Positions 1 through 5,019 of a stretch of 5,881 nucleotides of DNA are shown in pieces (position 1 is the stretch's first letter; every line of letters starts with the position of its first letter). The DNA is from Mycobacterium sp. (GTDB lineage Bacteria; Actinomycetota; Actinomycetes; Mycobacteriales; Mycobacteriaceae): positions 1-5,881 of the forward strand of contig JAQSXQ010000174.1 in assembly GCA_029256565.1 (NCBI GenBank). The letters run 5' to 3'. The position numbers and the translations under genes are program-made. The notes under the pieces are model-generated. The model had not been told where the DNA came from, made no database searches, and saw only the letters and a list, made by a program, of their open reading frames with translations.

Positions 1-156
1 GAGACGGCCGTCGAGTTCCGCGACCGACTCGTCCACCTACCGACCGACACCGCGAACTATCTTGTCAGCGTGCACGTCGAAGCGCCGTCCGGAGTCGACA
101 CGCTCGACGCCGCAGGCGACGTGCTCACCGCCGACTTCGAGGTCCGGATGCCGTGA
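1..156 (+). CDS. C-terminal fragment of an unidentified protein
   Basis: This frame is open from the first base of the window to a TGA at 154-156 and encodes the last 51 residues of a protein. Almost every third codon position is G or C, which marks it as the coding frame. The tail reads ...NYLVSVHVEAP, then ...VLTADFEVRMP at the end; alternating hydrophobic residues suggest two beta strands of a small beta-sandwich. The next gene, a formylglycine-generating enzyme, starts four bases after the stop, so the two are probably co-transcribed. In mycobacteria the gene at this place is an arylsulfatase (atsA), which would be a logical substrate. However, this tail does not resemble the arylsulfatase C-terminus I know, which ends near an aromatic-rich strand and a short acidic helix. 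I do not assign a function. That it codes is nearly certain; its identity is not. Confidence 0.7.
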   Translation, partial: ETAVEFRDRLVHLPTDTANYLVSVHVEAPSGVDTLDAAGDVLTADFEVRMP

Positions 157-160
157 TCGG

Positions 161-1045
161 ATGCTGACCGACCTGATCCCGCTGCGAGGCGGCGCCTTTC
201 CGATGGGCTCGGCCGACTTCTACCCCGACGAGGCCCCGGTCCACACGGCGACCGTCGACGACTTCGCGATCGAGCGCCACCCCGTCACCAATGCCCAGTA
301 CGCCGAGTTCGTCGCCGACACCGGGTACGTCACGGTCGCCGAACGCGCGCTCGACCCGGCGCTGTACCCGGGCGTCGCCGCCGCGGACCTGCAGCCCGGT
401 GCCCTGGTCTTCCGGCCGACGCCCGGCCCGGTCGACCTGCGGGACTGGCGCCTGTGGTGGGACTGGGCGCCCGGAGCGAGCTGGCGGCACCCGTTCGGCG
501 CGGGCAGCGGCGTCGACGCCATCGCCGATCACCCGGTGGTGCAGGTGGCCTACACGGACGCGGCGGCCTACGCCCGGTGGGCGGGGCGCAGGCTGCCGAC
601 CGAGGGGGAGTGGGAGTACGCCGCGCGTGCCGGCGCCACGACCACCTATCCGTGGGGCGACGACGTCACGCCGGGCGGGACGCTGATGGCCAACACCTGG
701 CAGGGCGTGTTCCCGTACCGCAACGACGGCGCCGCGGGCTGGGTCGGCACGTCGCCGGTGGGCACGTTCCCGGAGAACCGGTACGGCCTGGTCGACATGA
801 TCGGCAACGTCTGGGAGTGGACGACGACGCGGTACTCGCCCCGGCGGGCAGGAACTCAAGGAGCAGCGCAGGGCTGCTGCACGCCGAACCTCGAGCCCGA
901 CCCGTCGATCAGCCAGACGCTCAAGGGCGGCTCGCACCTGTGCGCCCCGGAGTACTGCCACCGGTACCGGCCCGCCGCGAGATCGGCGCAGTCCCAGGAC
1001 AGCGCGACCACCCACATCGGCTTCCGCTGCGTGGTGTCCGGATAG
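161..1045 (+). CDS. formylglycine-generating enzyme (SUMF1/EgtB-fold family)
   Basis: The product is 294 residues and matches the family of formylglycine-generating enzymes, which oxidise the cysteine of a CxPxR motif in type I sulfatases to formylglycine, using oxygen and copper. Visible family signatures are GGAFPMGS near residues 9-16, HPVTNAQYAEFV near 44-55, RLPTEGEWEYAARAG at 144-158, GNVWEW at 215-220, a CCTPN segment, and GGSHLCAPEYCHRYRPAAR near 256-274. The two catalytic cysteines are present as Cys261 and Cys266 in the expected C-x4-C spacing, so it should be a true sulfatase activator rather than a cysteine-less relative. The protein ends with the usual GFRC motif. ATG at 161 is the first start that gives a family-sized protein; upstream in-frame codons belong to the preceding gene's region. 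No clear Shine-Dalgarno lies close to this ATG, so translation may be coupled to the upstream gene, whose stop is four bases away. No signal peptide is visible, so it is probably cytosolic. Confidence 0.93.
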   Translation: MLTDLIPLRGGAFPMGSADFYPDEAPVHTATVDDFAIERHPVTNAQYAEFVADTGYVTVAERALDPALYPGVAAADLQPGALVFRPTPGPVDLRDWRLWWDWAPGASWRHPFGAGSGVDAIADHPVVQVAYTDAAAYARWAGRRLPTEGEWEYAARAGATTTYPWGDDVTPGGTLMANTWQGVFPYRNDGAAGWVGTSPVGTFPENRYGLVDMIGNVWEWTTTRYSPRRAGTQGAAQGCCTPNLEPDPSISQTLKGGSHLCAPEYCHRYRPAARSAQSQDSATTHIGFRCVVSG

Positions 1046-1160
1046 CCGCGCCCGGGTAGGGTCGTCGGCGTCGAGCGTGCGCAGAGTCGGGTTTCTACCC
1101 GGCGTGTCGCCCGCAGACACGCACGCTGGCCGGGGTAGCAGGTGGGCGTCGAGCAGCGAT
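1046..1160 (+). other. gene-free stretch with inverted repeats downstream of the formylglycine-generating enzyme
   Basis: No credible gene lies here. Three inverted repeats are visible. CCGGGTAG (1052-1059) pairs with CTACCCGG (1095-1102). GCGTGTC (1102-1108) pairs with GACACGC (1116-1122) around a 7-base loop. AGCGTGC (1074-1080) pairs with GCACGCT (1121-1127). CTACCC (1095-1100) can also pair with GGGTAG at 1133-1138, so alternative folds compete. No T-run follows, so a classic intrinsic terminator is absent. The stretch may still act as a structured 3' end of the enzyme transcript before the rplN promoter. Confidence 0.45.
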
Positions 1161-1189
1161 TTGGTGCATTCGACGTGCTCACCTAGTAT
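1161..1189 (+). promoter_or_regulatory. promoter of the spc operon (rplN)
   Basis: A -35 element TTGGTG (1161-1166) and a -10 element TAGTAT (1184-1189) are separated by exactly 17 bases. This is close to the housekeeping sigma-70/SigA consensus and unusually good for such GC-rich DNA. Transcription would start at about 1195-1196, giving a leader of about 140 nt before rplN. A separate promoter makes sense because the formylglycine-generating enzyme gene and its partner separate rplN from the upstream S10-type genes. Confidence 0.72.
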
Positions 1190-1254
1190 GTAGGGGTTGC
1201 CTTGGGCAGACCTCGGCTGTTCGCGAAGATGTGAATCCTCATCGACTTGAACGG

Positions 1255-1302
1255 CCCTGCGTGCCCTTAGACAACGAAGACCGCGTACGCCGAGGGTTTT
1301 TT
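1255..1302 (+). promoter_or_regulatory. terminator-like hairpin in the rplN leader (candidate attenuator)
   Basis: CCCTGCGT (1255-1262) pairs with ACGC plus AGGG (1287-1290 and 1293-1296), with bases 1291-1292 bulged. Two more pairs can form inside (1263 with 1286, and 1264 with 1285). Six T follow directly at 1297-1302. Stem plus U-run inside a 5' leader is the layout of an intrinsic terminator used for attenuation. A possible competing pairing is GGGCA (1204-1208) with TGCCC (1262-1266), which overlaps the 5' arm by one base and lies mainly in the loop. The bulge and large loop make the hairpin only moderately stable, so it could also be a pause site or fortuitous. Confidence 0.42.
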
Positions 1303-1325
1303 GCTGCTCGTCGTGCATCGAAATC

Positions 1326-1331
1326 GAGGAG
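1326..1331 (+). promoter_or_regulatory. ribosome binding site deciding the rplN GTG start
   Basis: GAGGAG lies five bases upstream of the GTG at 1337. It selects this GTG over an earlier in-frame start at 1301, which would add 12 residues not found in L14 proteins. Confidence 0.8.
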
Positions 1332-1336
1332 ATCGA

Positions 1337-1705
1337 GTGATTCAGCAGGAATCCCGGCTGAAGGTCGCCGACAACACGGGTGCCAAGGAAATCTTGTGCA
1401 TCCGCGTTCTCGGTGGCTCGGGTCGGCGATACGCCGGCATCGGCGATGTCATCGTGGCGACCGTCAAGGACGCCATCCCCGGCGGAAACGTCAAGCGGGG
1501 CGATGTCGTCAAGGCCGTCATCGTCCGCACCGTCAAGGAGCGTCGCCGCGCCGATGGCAGTTACATCAAGTTCGACGAGAACGCGGCCGTGATCATCAAG
1601 GCCGACAACGATCCGCGTGGCACCCGCATCTTCGGCCCGGTCGGGCGCGAACTGCGTGAGAAGCGCTTCATGAAGATCGTCTCGCTGGCTCCGGAGGTGT
1701 TGTAA
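1337..1705 (+). CDS. rplN: 50S ribosomal protein L14
   Basis: The product is 122 residues, exactly the usual length of L14, beginning MIQQESRLKVADNTGAKE and ending with ELREKRFMKIVSLAPEVL. L14 is a five-stranded beta-barrel protein of the large subunit that contacts 23S rRNA next to L19. It forms part of an intersubunit bridge and is the docking surface for the silencing factor RsfS. It opens the spc operon. The start is GTG with a GAGGAG ribosome binding site five bases upstream. The stop TAA abuts the GTG of rplX with no gap, so translation of the two is probably coupled. Expression is likely driven by the promoter at 1161-1189 and may be modulated by the hairpin in its leader. The protein appears complete, with no odd residues. 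Confidence 0.98.
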   Translation: MIQQESRLKVADNTGAKEILCIRVLGGSGRRYAGIGDVIVATVKDAIPGGNVKRGDVVKAVIVRTVKERRRADGSYIKFDENAAVIIKADNDPRGTRIFGPVGRELREKRFMKIVSLAPEVL

Positions 1706-2023
1706 GTGAAGGTGCACAAGGGCGACACGGTCCTCGTCATCTCGGGCAAGGACAAGGGCGCGAAGGGCAAGGTCCTCGAGGCCTACCCCGGCCGCGAGAA
1801 GGTCTTGGTCGAGGGCGTCAACCGAATCAAGAAGCACACCGCCGTCTCGAGCAATGAGCGTGGCGCGTCGTCGGGCGGCATCGTCACGCAGGAAGCCCCC
1901 ATCCACGTGAGCAACGTGATGGTGGTCGACTCCGATGGCAACCCGACCCGCATCGGCTACCGCCGCGACGAAGAGACCGGCAAGAACGTTCGGGTGTCGA
2001 AGAAGAACGGCAAGGACATCTAG
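1706..2023 (+). CDS. rplX: 50S ribosomal protein L24
   Basis: The product is 105 residues, the normal size for L24 in Mycobacteriales. The N-terminal KOW motif is clear (VHKGDTVLVISGKDKGAKGK, about residues 3-22), followed by the GVNRIKKHT segment and a C-terminal half with GGIVTQEAPIHVSNVMVVD. L24 binds the 5' region of 23S rRNA early and starts assembly of the large subunit; it lies near the exit of the peptide tunnel. The GTG start follows the rplN stop directly. A GGAGG at 1693-1697, inside the end of rplN, lies eight bases ahead of it. The gene ends two bases before rplE. Confidence 0.97.
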   Translation: MKVHKGDTVLVISGKDKGAKGKVLEAYPGREKVLVEGVNRIKKHTAVSSNERGASSGGIVTQEAPIHVSNVMVVDSDGNPTRIGYRRDEETGKNVRVSKKNGKDI

Positions 2024-2025
2024 AC

Positions 2026-2598
2026 ATGACCACCGCAGAAACCACCGAGAAGACGATCCCGCGGCTCAAGCAGCGCTACCGCGACGAGATCAAGGACTCC
2101 CTCAACAAGGAGTTCGAGTACGCCAACGTCATGCAGATCCCCGGCGTGGTCAAGGTCATCGTCAACATGGGCGTCGGCGACGCCGCCCGTGACGCGAAGC
2201 TGATCAACGGTGCGGTCAACGACCTCGCGCTGATCACCGGCCAGAAGCCGGAGATCCGCAAGGCCCGCAAGTCCATCGCACAGTTCAAGCTGCGCGAGGG
2301 CATGCCGATCGGCGCCCGCGTCACGCTGCGCAACGACCGCATGTGGGAGTTCCTCGACCGCCTGGTGTCGATCGCCCTCCCGCGTATCCGCGACTTCCGC
2401 GGCCTGTCGCCGAAGCAGTTCGACGGCAACGGCAACTACACCTTCGGGCTCAACGAGCAGTCGGTGTTCCACGAGATCGACGTCGACAGCATCGACCGCC
2501 CCCGTGGCATGGACATCACCGTCGTCACCTCGGCGACGACCGACGACGAAGGCCGCGCGCTGCTGCGTGCGCTCGGCTTCCCGTTCAAGGAGAACTGA
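2026..2598 (+). CDS. rplE: 50S ribosomal protein L5
   Basis: The product is 190 residues, a few longer than E. coli L5 because of an N-terminal extension typical of actinobacteria. Recognisable parts are VKVIVNMGVGDA near residues 42-53 and TGQKPEIRKARKSIAQFKLR at 71-90, followed by EGMPIGARVTLR, the most conserved stretch of the family. Further on are LPRIRDFRGLS and a C-terminal GMDITVVTSATTDDEGRALLRALGFPF. L5 forms the 5S rRNA complex with L18 and L25 in the central protuberance and contacts P-site tRNA. The ATG start has AAGGA nine bases upstream (2012-2016, within the end of rplX). Two bases separate its stop from the rpsZ ATG. In E. coli the S8 repressor site lies at the start of this gene; I did not identify an equivalent here. 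Confidence 0.97.
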   Translation: MTTAETTEKTIPRLKQRYRDEIKDSLNKEFEYANVMQIPGVVKVIVNMGVGDAARDAKLINGAVNDLALITGQKPEIRKARKSIAQFKLREGMPIGARVTLRNDRMWEFLDRLVSIALPRIRDFRGLSPKQFDGNGNYTFGLNEQSVFHEIDVDSIDRPRGMDITVVTSATTDDEGRALLRALGFPFKEN

Positions 2599-2600
2599 GC

Positions 2601-2786
2601 ATGGCAAAGAAGGCGCTGGTCATCAAGGCCAACAAGAAGCCGAAGTTCAAGGTGCGCGGCTACACCCGCTGCAACCGCTGCGGTCGCCCGCACGCGGTGT
2701 TCCGCAAGTTCGGCCTGTGCCGAATCTGCTTGCGGGAGATGGCACACGCCGGCGAACTGCCCGGCGTGCAGAAGTCCAGCTGGTAA
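2601..2786 (+). CDS. rpsZ: 30S ribosomal protein S14, zinc-binding type Z
   Basis: The product is 61 residues, the length of the short zinc form of S14; the zinc-free paralog is about 100 residues. Four cysteines form the zinc ribbon: Cys24 and Cys27 (CNRC), then Cys40 and Cys43 (CRIC). It begins MAKKALVIKANKKPKFKVRG and ends ELPGVQKSSW, as in other actinobacteria. S14 sits in the head of the 30S subunit and helps place 16S rRNA near the A and P sites. In mycobacteria a zinc-free paralog under Zur control replaces this form during zinc starvation; any such copy would be elsewhere in the genome. AAGGAG at 2587-2592 gives an 8-base spacing to the ATG. A 151-base gap follows before rpsH, the longest within the operon. 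Confidence 0.97.
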   Translation: MAKKALVIKANKKPKFKVRGYTRCNRCGRPHAVFRKFGLCRICLREMAHAGELPGVQKSSW

Positions 2787-2937
2787 CACCACGAGCGCTC
2801 GGACGACCAGTTCGAGCAGCGACGAGCGCCCGCGCACCGCGCGAGCACACAGGCCAAAAGACCACTTAGAACAGCATTGCGGTAGGCCCCACAGATACCA
2901 CTGAGGGAACCGCCGCGAGGAAGGTGAGCCGGTTGTC
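2787..2937 (+). other. intergenic gap between rpsZ and rpsH with a possible hairpin
   Basis: No gene is visible in these 151 bases, while most other gaps in the operon are 0-13 bases. Near the start is a perfect 10-base palindrome, CGAGCGCTCG (2792-2801). Closer to rpsH, GCGGT (2879-2883) can pair with ACCGC (2909-2913), with an inner CCC/GGG (2887-2889 with 2905-2907), forming a hairpin just ahead of the rpsH ribosome binding site. No T-run or convincing promoter was found. The stretch could be a regulatory or processing region within the mRNA. Confidence 0.4.
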
Positions 2938-3336
2938 ATGACGATGACTGACCCGATTGCAGACTTCTTGACGCGTCTGCGCAACGCCAACTCGGCGTTT
3001 CACGATGAGGTGACCCTGCCCCACAGCAAGATCAAGGTGAACATCGCCGAGATCTTGAAGTCGGAGGGTTACATCACCGATTTCCACACCGAGGATGCCC
3101 GTGTGGGCAAGGCCCTCGTCGTTCAGCTGAAGTACGGCCCTAGCCGTGAACGCAGCATCGCGGGACTGCGCCGGGTGTCCAAGCCCGGTCTGCGTGTCTA
3201 CGCGAAGTCCACCAACCTGCCGCGGGTGCTGGGAGGCCTGGGCGTGGCGATCATCTCCACGTCCTCGGGTCTGCTCACCGACCGCCAGGCAGCACGACAG
3301 GGCGTGGGCGGCGAAGTCCTCGCTTACGTCTGGTAG
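2938..3336 (+). CDS. rpsH: 30S ribosomal protein S8
   Basis: The product is 132 residues, the usual S8 length, starting MTMTDPIADFLTRLRNANSA. The C-terminal signature ISTSSGLLTDRQAARQGVGG at residues 106-125, followed by EVLAYVW, is intact. S8 binds helix 21 of 16S rRNA in the platform of the small subunit and is a primary assembly protein. In E. coli it also represses the spc operon by binding its own mRNA. The ATG at 2938 is preferred over the in-frame ATG two codons later because AAGGTGAG (2921-2928) is nine bases ahead of it, and because the MTMTD start matches mycobacterial S8. It is separated from rpsZ by an unusually long gap and from rplF by 13 bases. Confidence 0.98.
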   Translation: MTMTDPIADFLTRLRNANSAFHDEVTLPHSKIKVNIAEILKSEGYITDFHTEDARVGKALVVQLKYGPSRERSIAGLRRVSKPGLRVYAKSTNLPRVLGGLGVAIISTSSGLLTDRQAARQGVGGEVLAYVW

Positions 3337-3349
3337 GGGAGAGACAAAC

Positions 3350-3889
3350 ATGTCGCGCATTGGAAAGCAGCCGGTCCTGGTTCCATCCGGGGTCGACGTA
3401 ACGATCGACGGTCAGAACGTCTCGGTGAAGGGTCCCAAGGGCACCTTGGCACTCGACGTCGCCGAGCCGATCACCGTAACCCGCAACGACGATGGCGCCA
3501 TCGTGGTCGCGCGTCCCGACGACGAGCGGCGTAGCCGCTCGCTGCACGGGCTGTCGCGCACCCTGGTGGCCAACCTCATCACCGGTGTGACCGAGGGCTA
3601 CACCACGAAGATGGAGATCTTCGGTGTCGGCTACCGCGTCGCGCTCAAGGGCAACAGCCTCGAGTTCGCGCTCGGGTACAGCCACCCCGTGGTGATCACC
3701 GCTCCCGACGGCATCACCTTCGCGGTGGAGACGCCCACCAAGTTCTCGATCACCGGAATCGACAAGCAGCAGGTCGGTCAGATCTCGGCGAACATTCGTC
3801 GCCTGCGCCGCCCGGACCCGTACAAGGGCAAGGGCGTTCGCTACCAAGGCGAGCAGATCCGCCGCAAGGTCGGAAAGACAGGTAAGTAG
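3350..3889 (+). CDS. rplF: 50S ribosomal protein L6
   Basis: The product is 179 residues, the standard L6 length. It begins MSRIGKQPVLVPSGVDV and carries the conserved C-terminal segment RRPDPYKGKGVRYQGE at about residues 153-168, the hallmark of bacterial L6. The two halves show the expected duplicated alpha/beta fold, with KGPKGTL in the first and FGVGYRVALKGNSLEFALGYSHPV at the start of the second. L6 sits at the base of the L7/L12 stalk near the sarcin-ricin loop and the GTPase-associated centre. The ATG at 3350 is chosen because GGGGAGAG (3336-3343) lies just ahead of it and because longer in-frame reading would run into rpsH. Two bases separate it from rplR. Confidence 0.98.
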   Translation: MSRIGKQPVLVPSGVDVTIDGQNVSVKGPKGTLALDVAEPITVTRNDDGAIVVARPDDERRSRSLHGLSRTLVANLITGVTEGYTTKMEIFGVGYRVALKGNSLEFALGYSHPVVITAPDGITFAVETPTKFSITGIDKQQVGQISANIRRLRRPDPYKGKGVRYQGEQIRRKVGKTGK

Positions 3890-3891
3890 AA

Positions 3892-4305
3892 ATGCCCGCT
3901 ACTCAAGGAAGCCAGGCGACCGCGAAGCGGAAGCCCGTCGGCCAGAACATCTCCGAGACGCGTCGCGTGGCGCGCCTGCGCAGGCACGCCCGGCTGCGCA
4001 AGAAGGTCGCAGGCACCGCACAGATGCCTCGCCTCGTGGTCAACCGCTCGGCGCGGCACATCCACGTGCAGCTCGTCGACGACCAGCAGGGCGTCACGCT
4101 CGCAGCTGCGTCGTCCATCGAAGCCGACGTGCGTGCGGTCGACGGTGACAAGAAGGCGCACAGCGTTCGCGTCGGACAGCTGATCGCCGAGCGCGCCAAG
4201 GCCGCCGGCGTCGACACCGTGGTCTTCGACCGCGGTGGGTACTCCTACGGAGGCCGCATCGCTGCGCTGGCAGACGCCGCGCGGGAAGGCGGGCTCAAGT
4301 TCTGA
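3892..4305 (+). CDS. rplR: 50S ribosomal protein L18
   Basis: The product is 137 residues. The core from about residue 22 is typical L18: TRRVARLRRHARLRKKVAGT, RPRLVVNRSARHIHVQLVDD-type sequence (here MPRLVV...), AAASSIEADVRAVDGDKKAH, VGQLIAERAKAAGVDTVVFDRGG, and a C-terminal YGGRIAALADAAREGGLKF. L18 binds 5S rRNA with L5 in the central protuberance. The first 20 residues (MPATQGSQATAKRKPVGQNI) form a basic, probably flexible extension; mycobacterial L18 is about 122 residues, while Rhodococcus-like L18 has a similar extension. The Shine-Dalgarno is weak (AGG at 3880-3882), so coupling to rplF, two bases upstream, is likely. Its TGA overlaps the ATG of the mini-ORF at 4305. Confidence 0.97.
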   Translation: MPATQGSQATAKRKPVGQNISETRRVARLRRHARLRKKVAGTAQMPRLVVNRSARHIHVQLVDDQQGVTLAAASSIEADVRAVDGDKKAHSVRVGQLIAERAKAAGVDTVVFDRGGYSYGGRIAALADAAREGGLKF

Positions 4306-4343
4306 TGAACGGCTTCGCGAAGATTATTGGAAGGACTGCATGA
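4305..4343 (+). CDS. 12-residue mini-ORF bridging rplR and rpsE (candidate coupling ORF)
   Basis: ATG at 4305 opens a 12-codon frame encoding MNGFAKIIGRTA and ending with TGA at 4341-4343. Its ATG shares one base with the rplR stop (TGATG), and its stop shares one base with the ATG of rpsE at 4343 (again TGATG). The ORF therefore fills the gap exactly and would let terminating ribosomes restart twice, carrying ribosomes from rplR to rpsE. No ribosome binding site of its own is obvious at usual spacing. Its only role may be coupling, or it may be chance: short open frames are common in GC-rich DNA. The match at both ends makes chance less attractive but does not exclude it. Confidence 0.35.
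   Translation: MNGFAKIIGRTA
4329..4335 (+). promoter_or_regulatory. ribosome binding site deciding the rpsE start
   Basis: GGAAGGA lies four bases before the ATG at 4340 and seven before the ATG at 4343. The second spacing is the better one and yields the MAEQ start seen in mycobacterial S5. Confidence 0.7.
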
Positions 4344-5017
4344 TGGCCGAGCAGGCAACTGGTGCCGGCGGGCCCGGCAATACTTCGGACAACCGTGGCG
4401 GCGGACGTGGCGACAACCGTGGTCGTCGTGACGACCGCGGTGGCCGTGGTGGACGTGACGGCGGCGAGAAGAGCCAATACCTCGAGCGCGTCGTCGCGAT
4501 CAACCGCGTGTCCAAGGTGGTCAAGGGTGGTCGGCGCTTCAGCTTCACCGCGCTGGTCATCGTCGGCGACGGCAAGGGCATGGTCGGTGTCGGCTACGGC
4601 AAGGCCAAGGAAGTTCCCGCCGCCATCGCCAAGGGCGTCGAGGAAGCTCGCAAGGGTTTCTTCCGCGTGCCGCTGATCGGCGGGACGATCGTCCACCCGG
4701 TGCAGGGTGAGGCCGCCGCGGGCGTCGTGATGCTCCGTCCGGCCAGCCCCGGTACCGGTGTGATCGCCGGTGGCGCCGTGCGCGCCGTGCTGGAGTGCGC
4801 AGGCGTGCACGACATCCTGGCCAAGTCGCTCGGCAGCGACAACGCGATCAACGTGGTGCACGCCACCGTTGCCGCGCTCAAGATGATCCAGCGGCCCGAA
4901 GAGGTCGCAGCCCGACGCGGACTGTCCATCGAGGACGTCGCACCTGCGCGCATGCTCAAGGCCCGCCGCGAGGCGGACGCGGTTGCAGCGTCGGCCGCAC
5001 GTGAAGGAAGCGCATAG
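4343..5017 (+). CDS. rpsE: 30S ribosomal protein S5
   Basis: The product is 224 residues; E. coli S5 has 167. The difference is mainly an N-terminal tail (residues 1-45) rich in Arg, Gly, Asp and Asn, with RGG-like repeats at about 18-41. The conserved core follows: YLERVVAINRVSKVVKGGRR at 46-65, with the loop where spectinomycin resistance changes fall in E. coli; then FTALVIVGDGKGMVGVGYGK, EVPAAIAKGVEEARKGFFRV, the GTGVIAGGAVRAVLE motif, and AKSLGSDNAINVVHAT. S5 lies at the mRNA entry channel of the 30S subunit and affects decoding fidelity. Two adjacent ATG codons (4340 and 4343) exist; 4343 fits better by Shine-Dalgarno spacing, by the TGATG overlap with the mini-ORF and by homology to mycobacterial MAEQ starts. 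Two bases separate it from rpmD. Confidence 0.96.
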   Translation: MAEQATGAGGPGNTSDNRGGGRGDNRGRRDDRGGRGGRDGGEKSQYLERVVAINRVSKVVKGGRRFSFTALVIVGDGKGMVGVGYGKAKEVPAAIAKGVEEARKGFFRVPLIGGTIVHPVQGEAAAGVVMLRPASPGTGVIAGGAVRAVLECAGVHDILAKSLGSDNAINVVHATVAALKMIQRPEEVAARRGLSIEDVAPARMLKARREADAVAASAAREGSA

Positions 5018-5019
5018 TC

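Noticed and set aside
62..160. N-terminal extension of the formylglycine-generating enzyme to an earlier in-frame start at 62
   Set aside because: The extra 33 residues overlap the upstream coding frame, are Ser/Thr/Arg-rich and do not match the family. ATG at 161 gives the usual length.
1229..1234. Start-stop pair ATGTGA in the rplN leader, a possible minimal upstream ORF
   Set aside because: No ribosome binding site at good spacing; a six-base match is expected by chance.
1231..1659. Open frame starting at GTG 1231 in the rplN leader
   Set aside because: It overlaps rplN in another frame, has no ribosome binding site and gives an Arg/Gly/His-rich product typical of out-of-frame GC-rich translation.
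125..1906. Long open frame of 593 codons on the minus strand
   Set aside because: It runs antisense to the formylglycine-generating enzyme, rplN and part of rplX, both of which are certain. Its composition (Asp/Arg/Val-rich, no motif) is that of the mirror frame of high-GC coding DNA.
2863..2878. Possible -10 box TTAGAA/TAGAAC in the rpsZ-rpsH gap
   Set aside because: It lacks the invariant final T of the -10 pattern and has no -35 partner at 16-18 bases.
3275..3847. Minus-strand open frame opposite rplF (and similar ones opposite rplE, rplR and rpsE)
   Set aside because: These are complementary-frame shadows of conserved r-protein genes, with no recognisable domains and no credible start signals.
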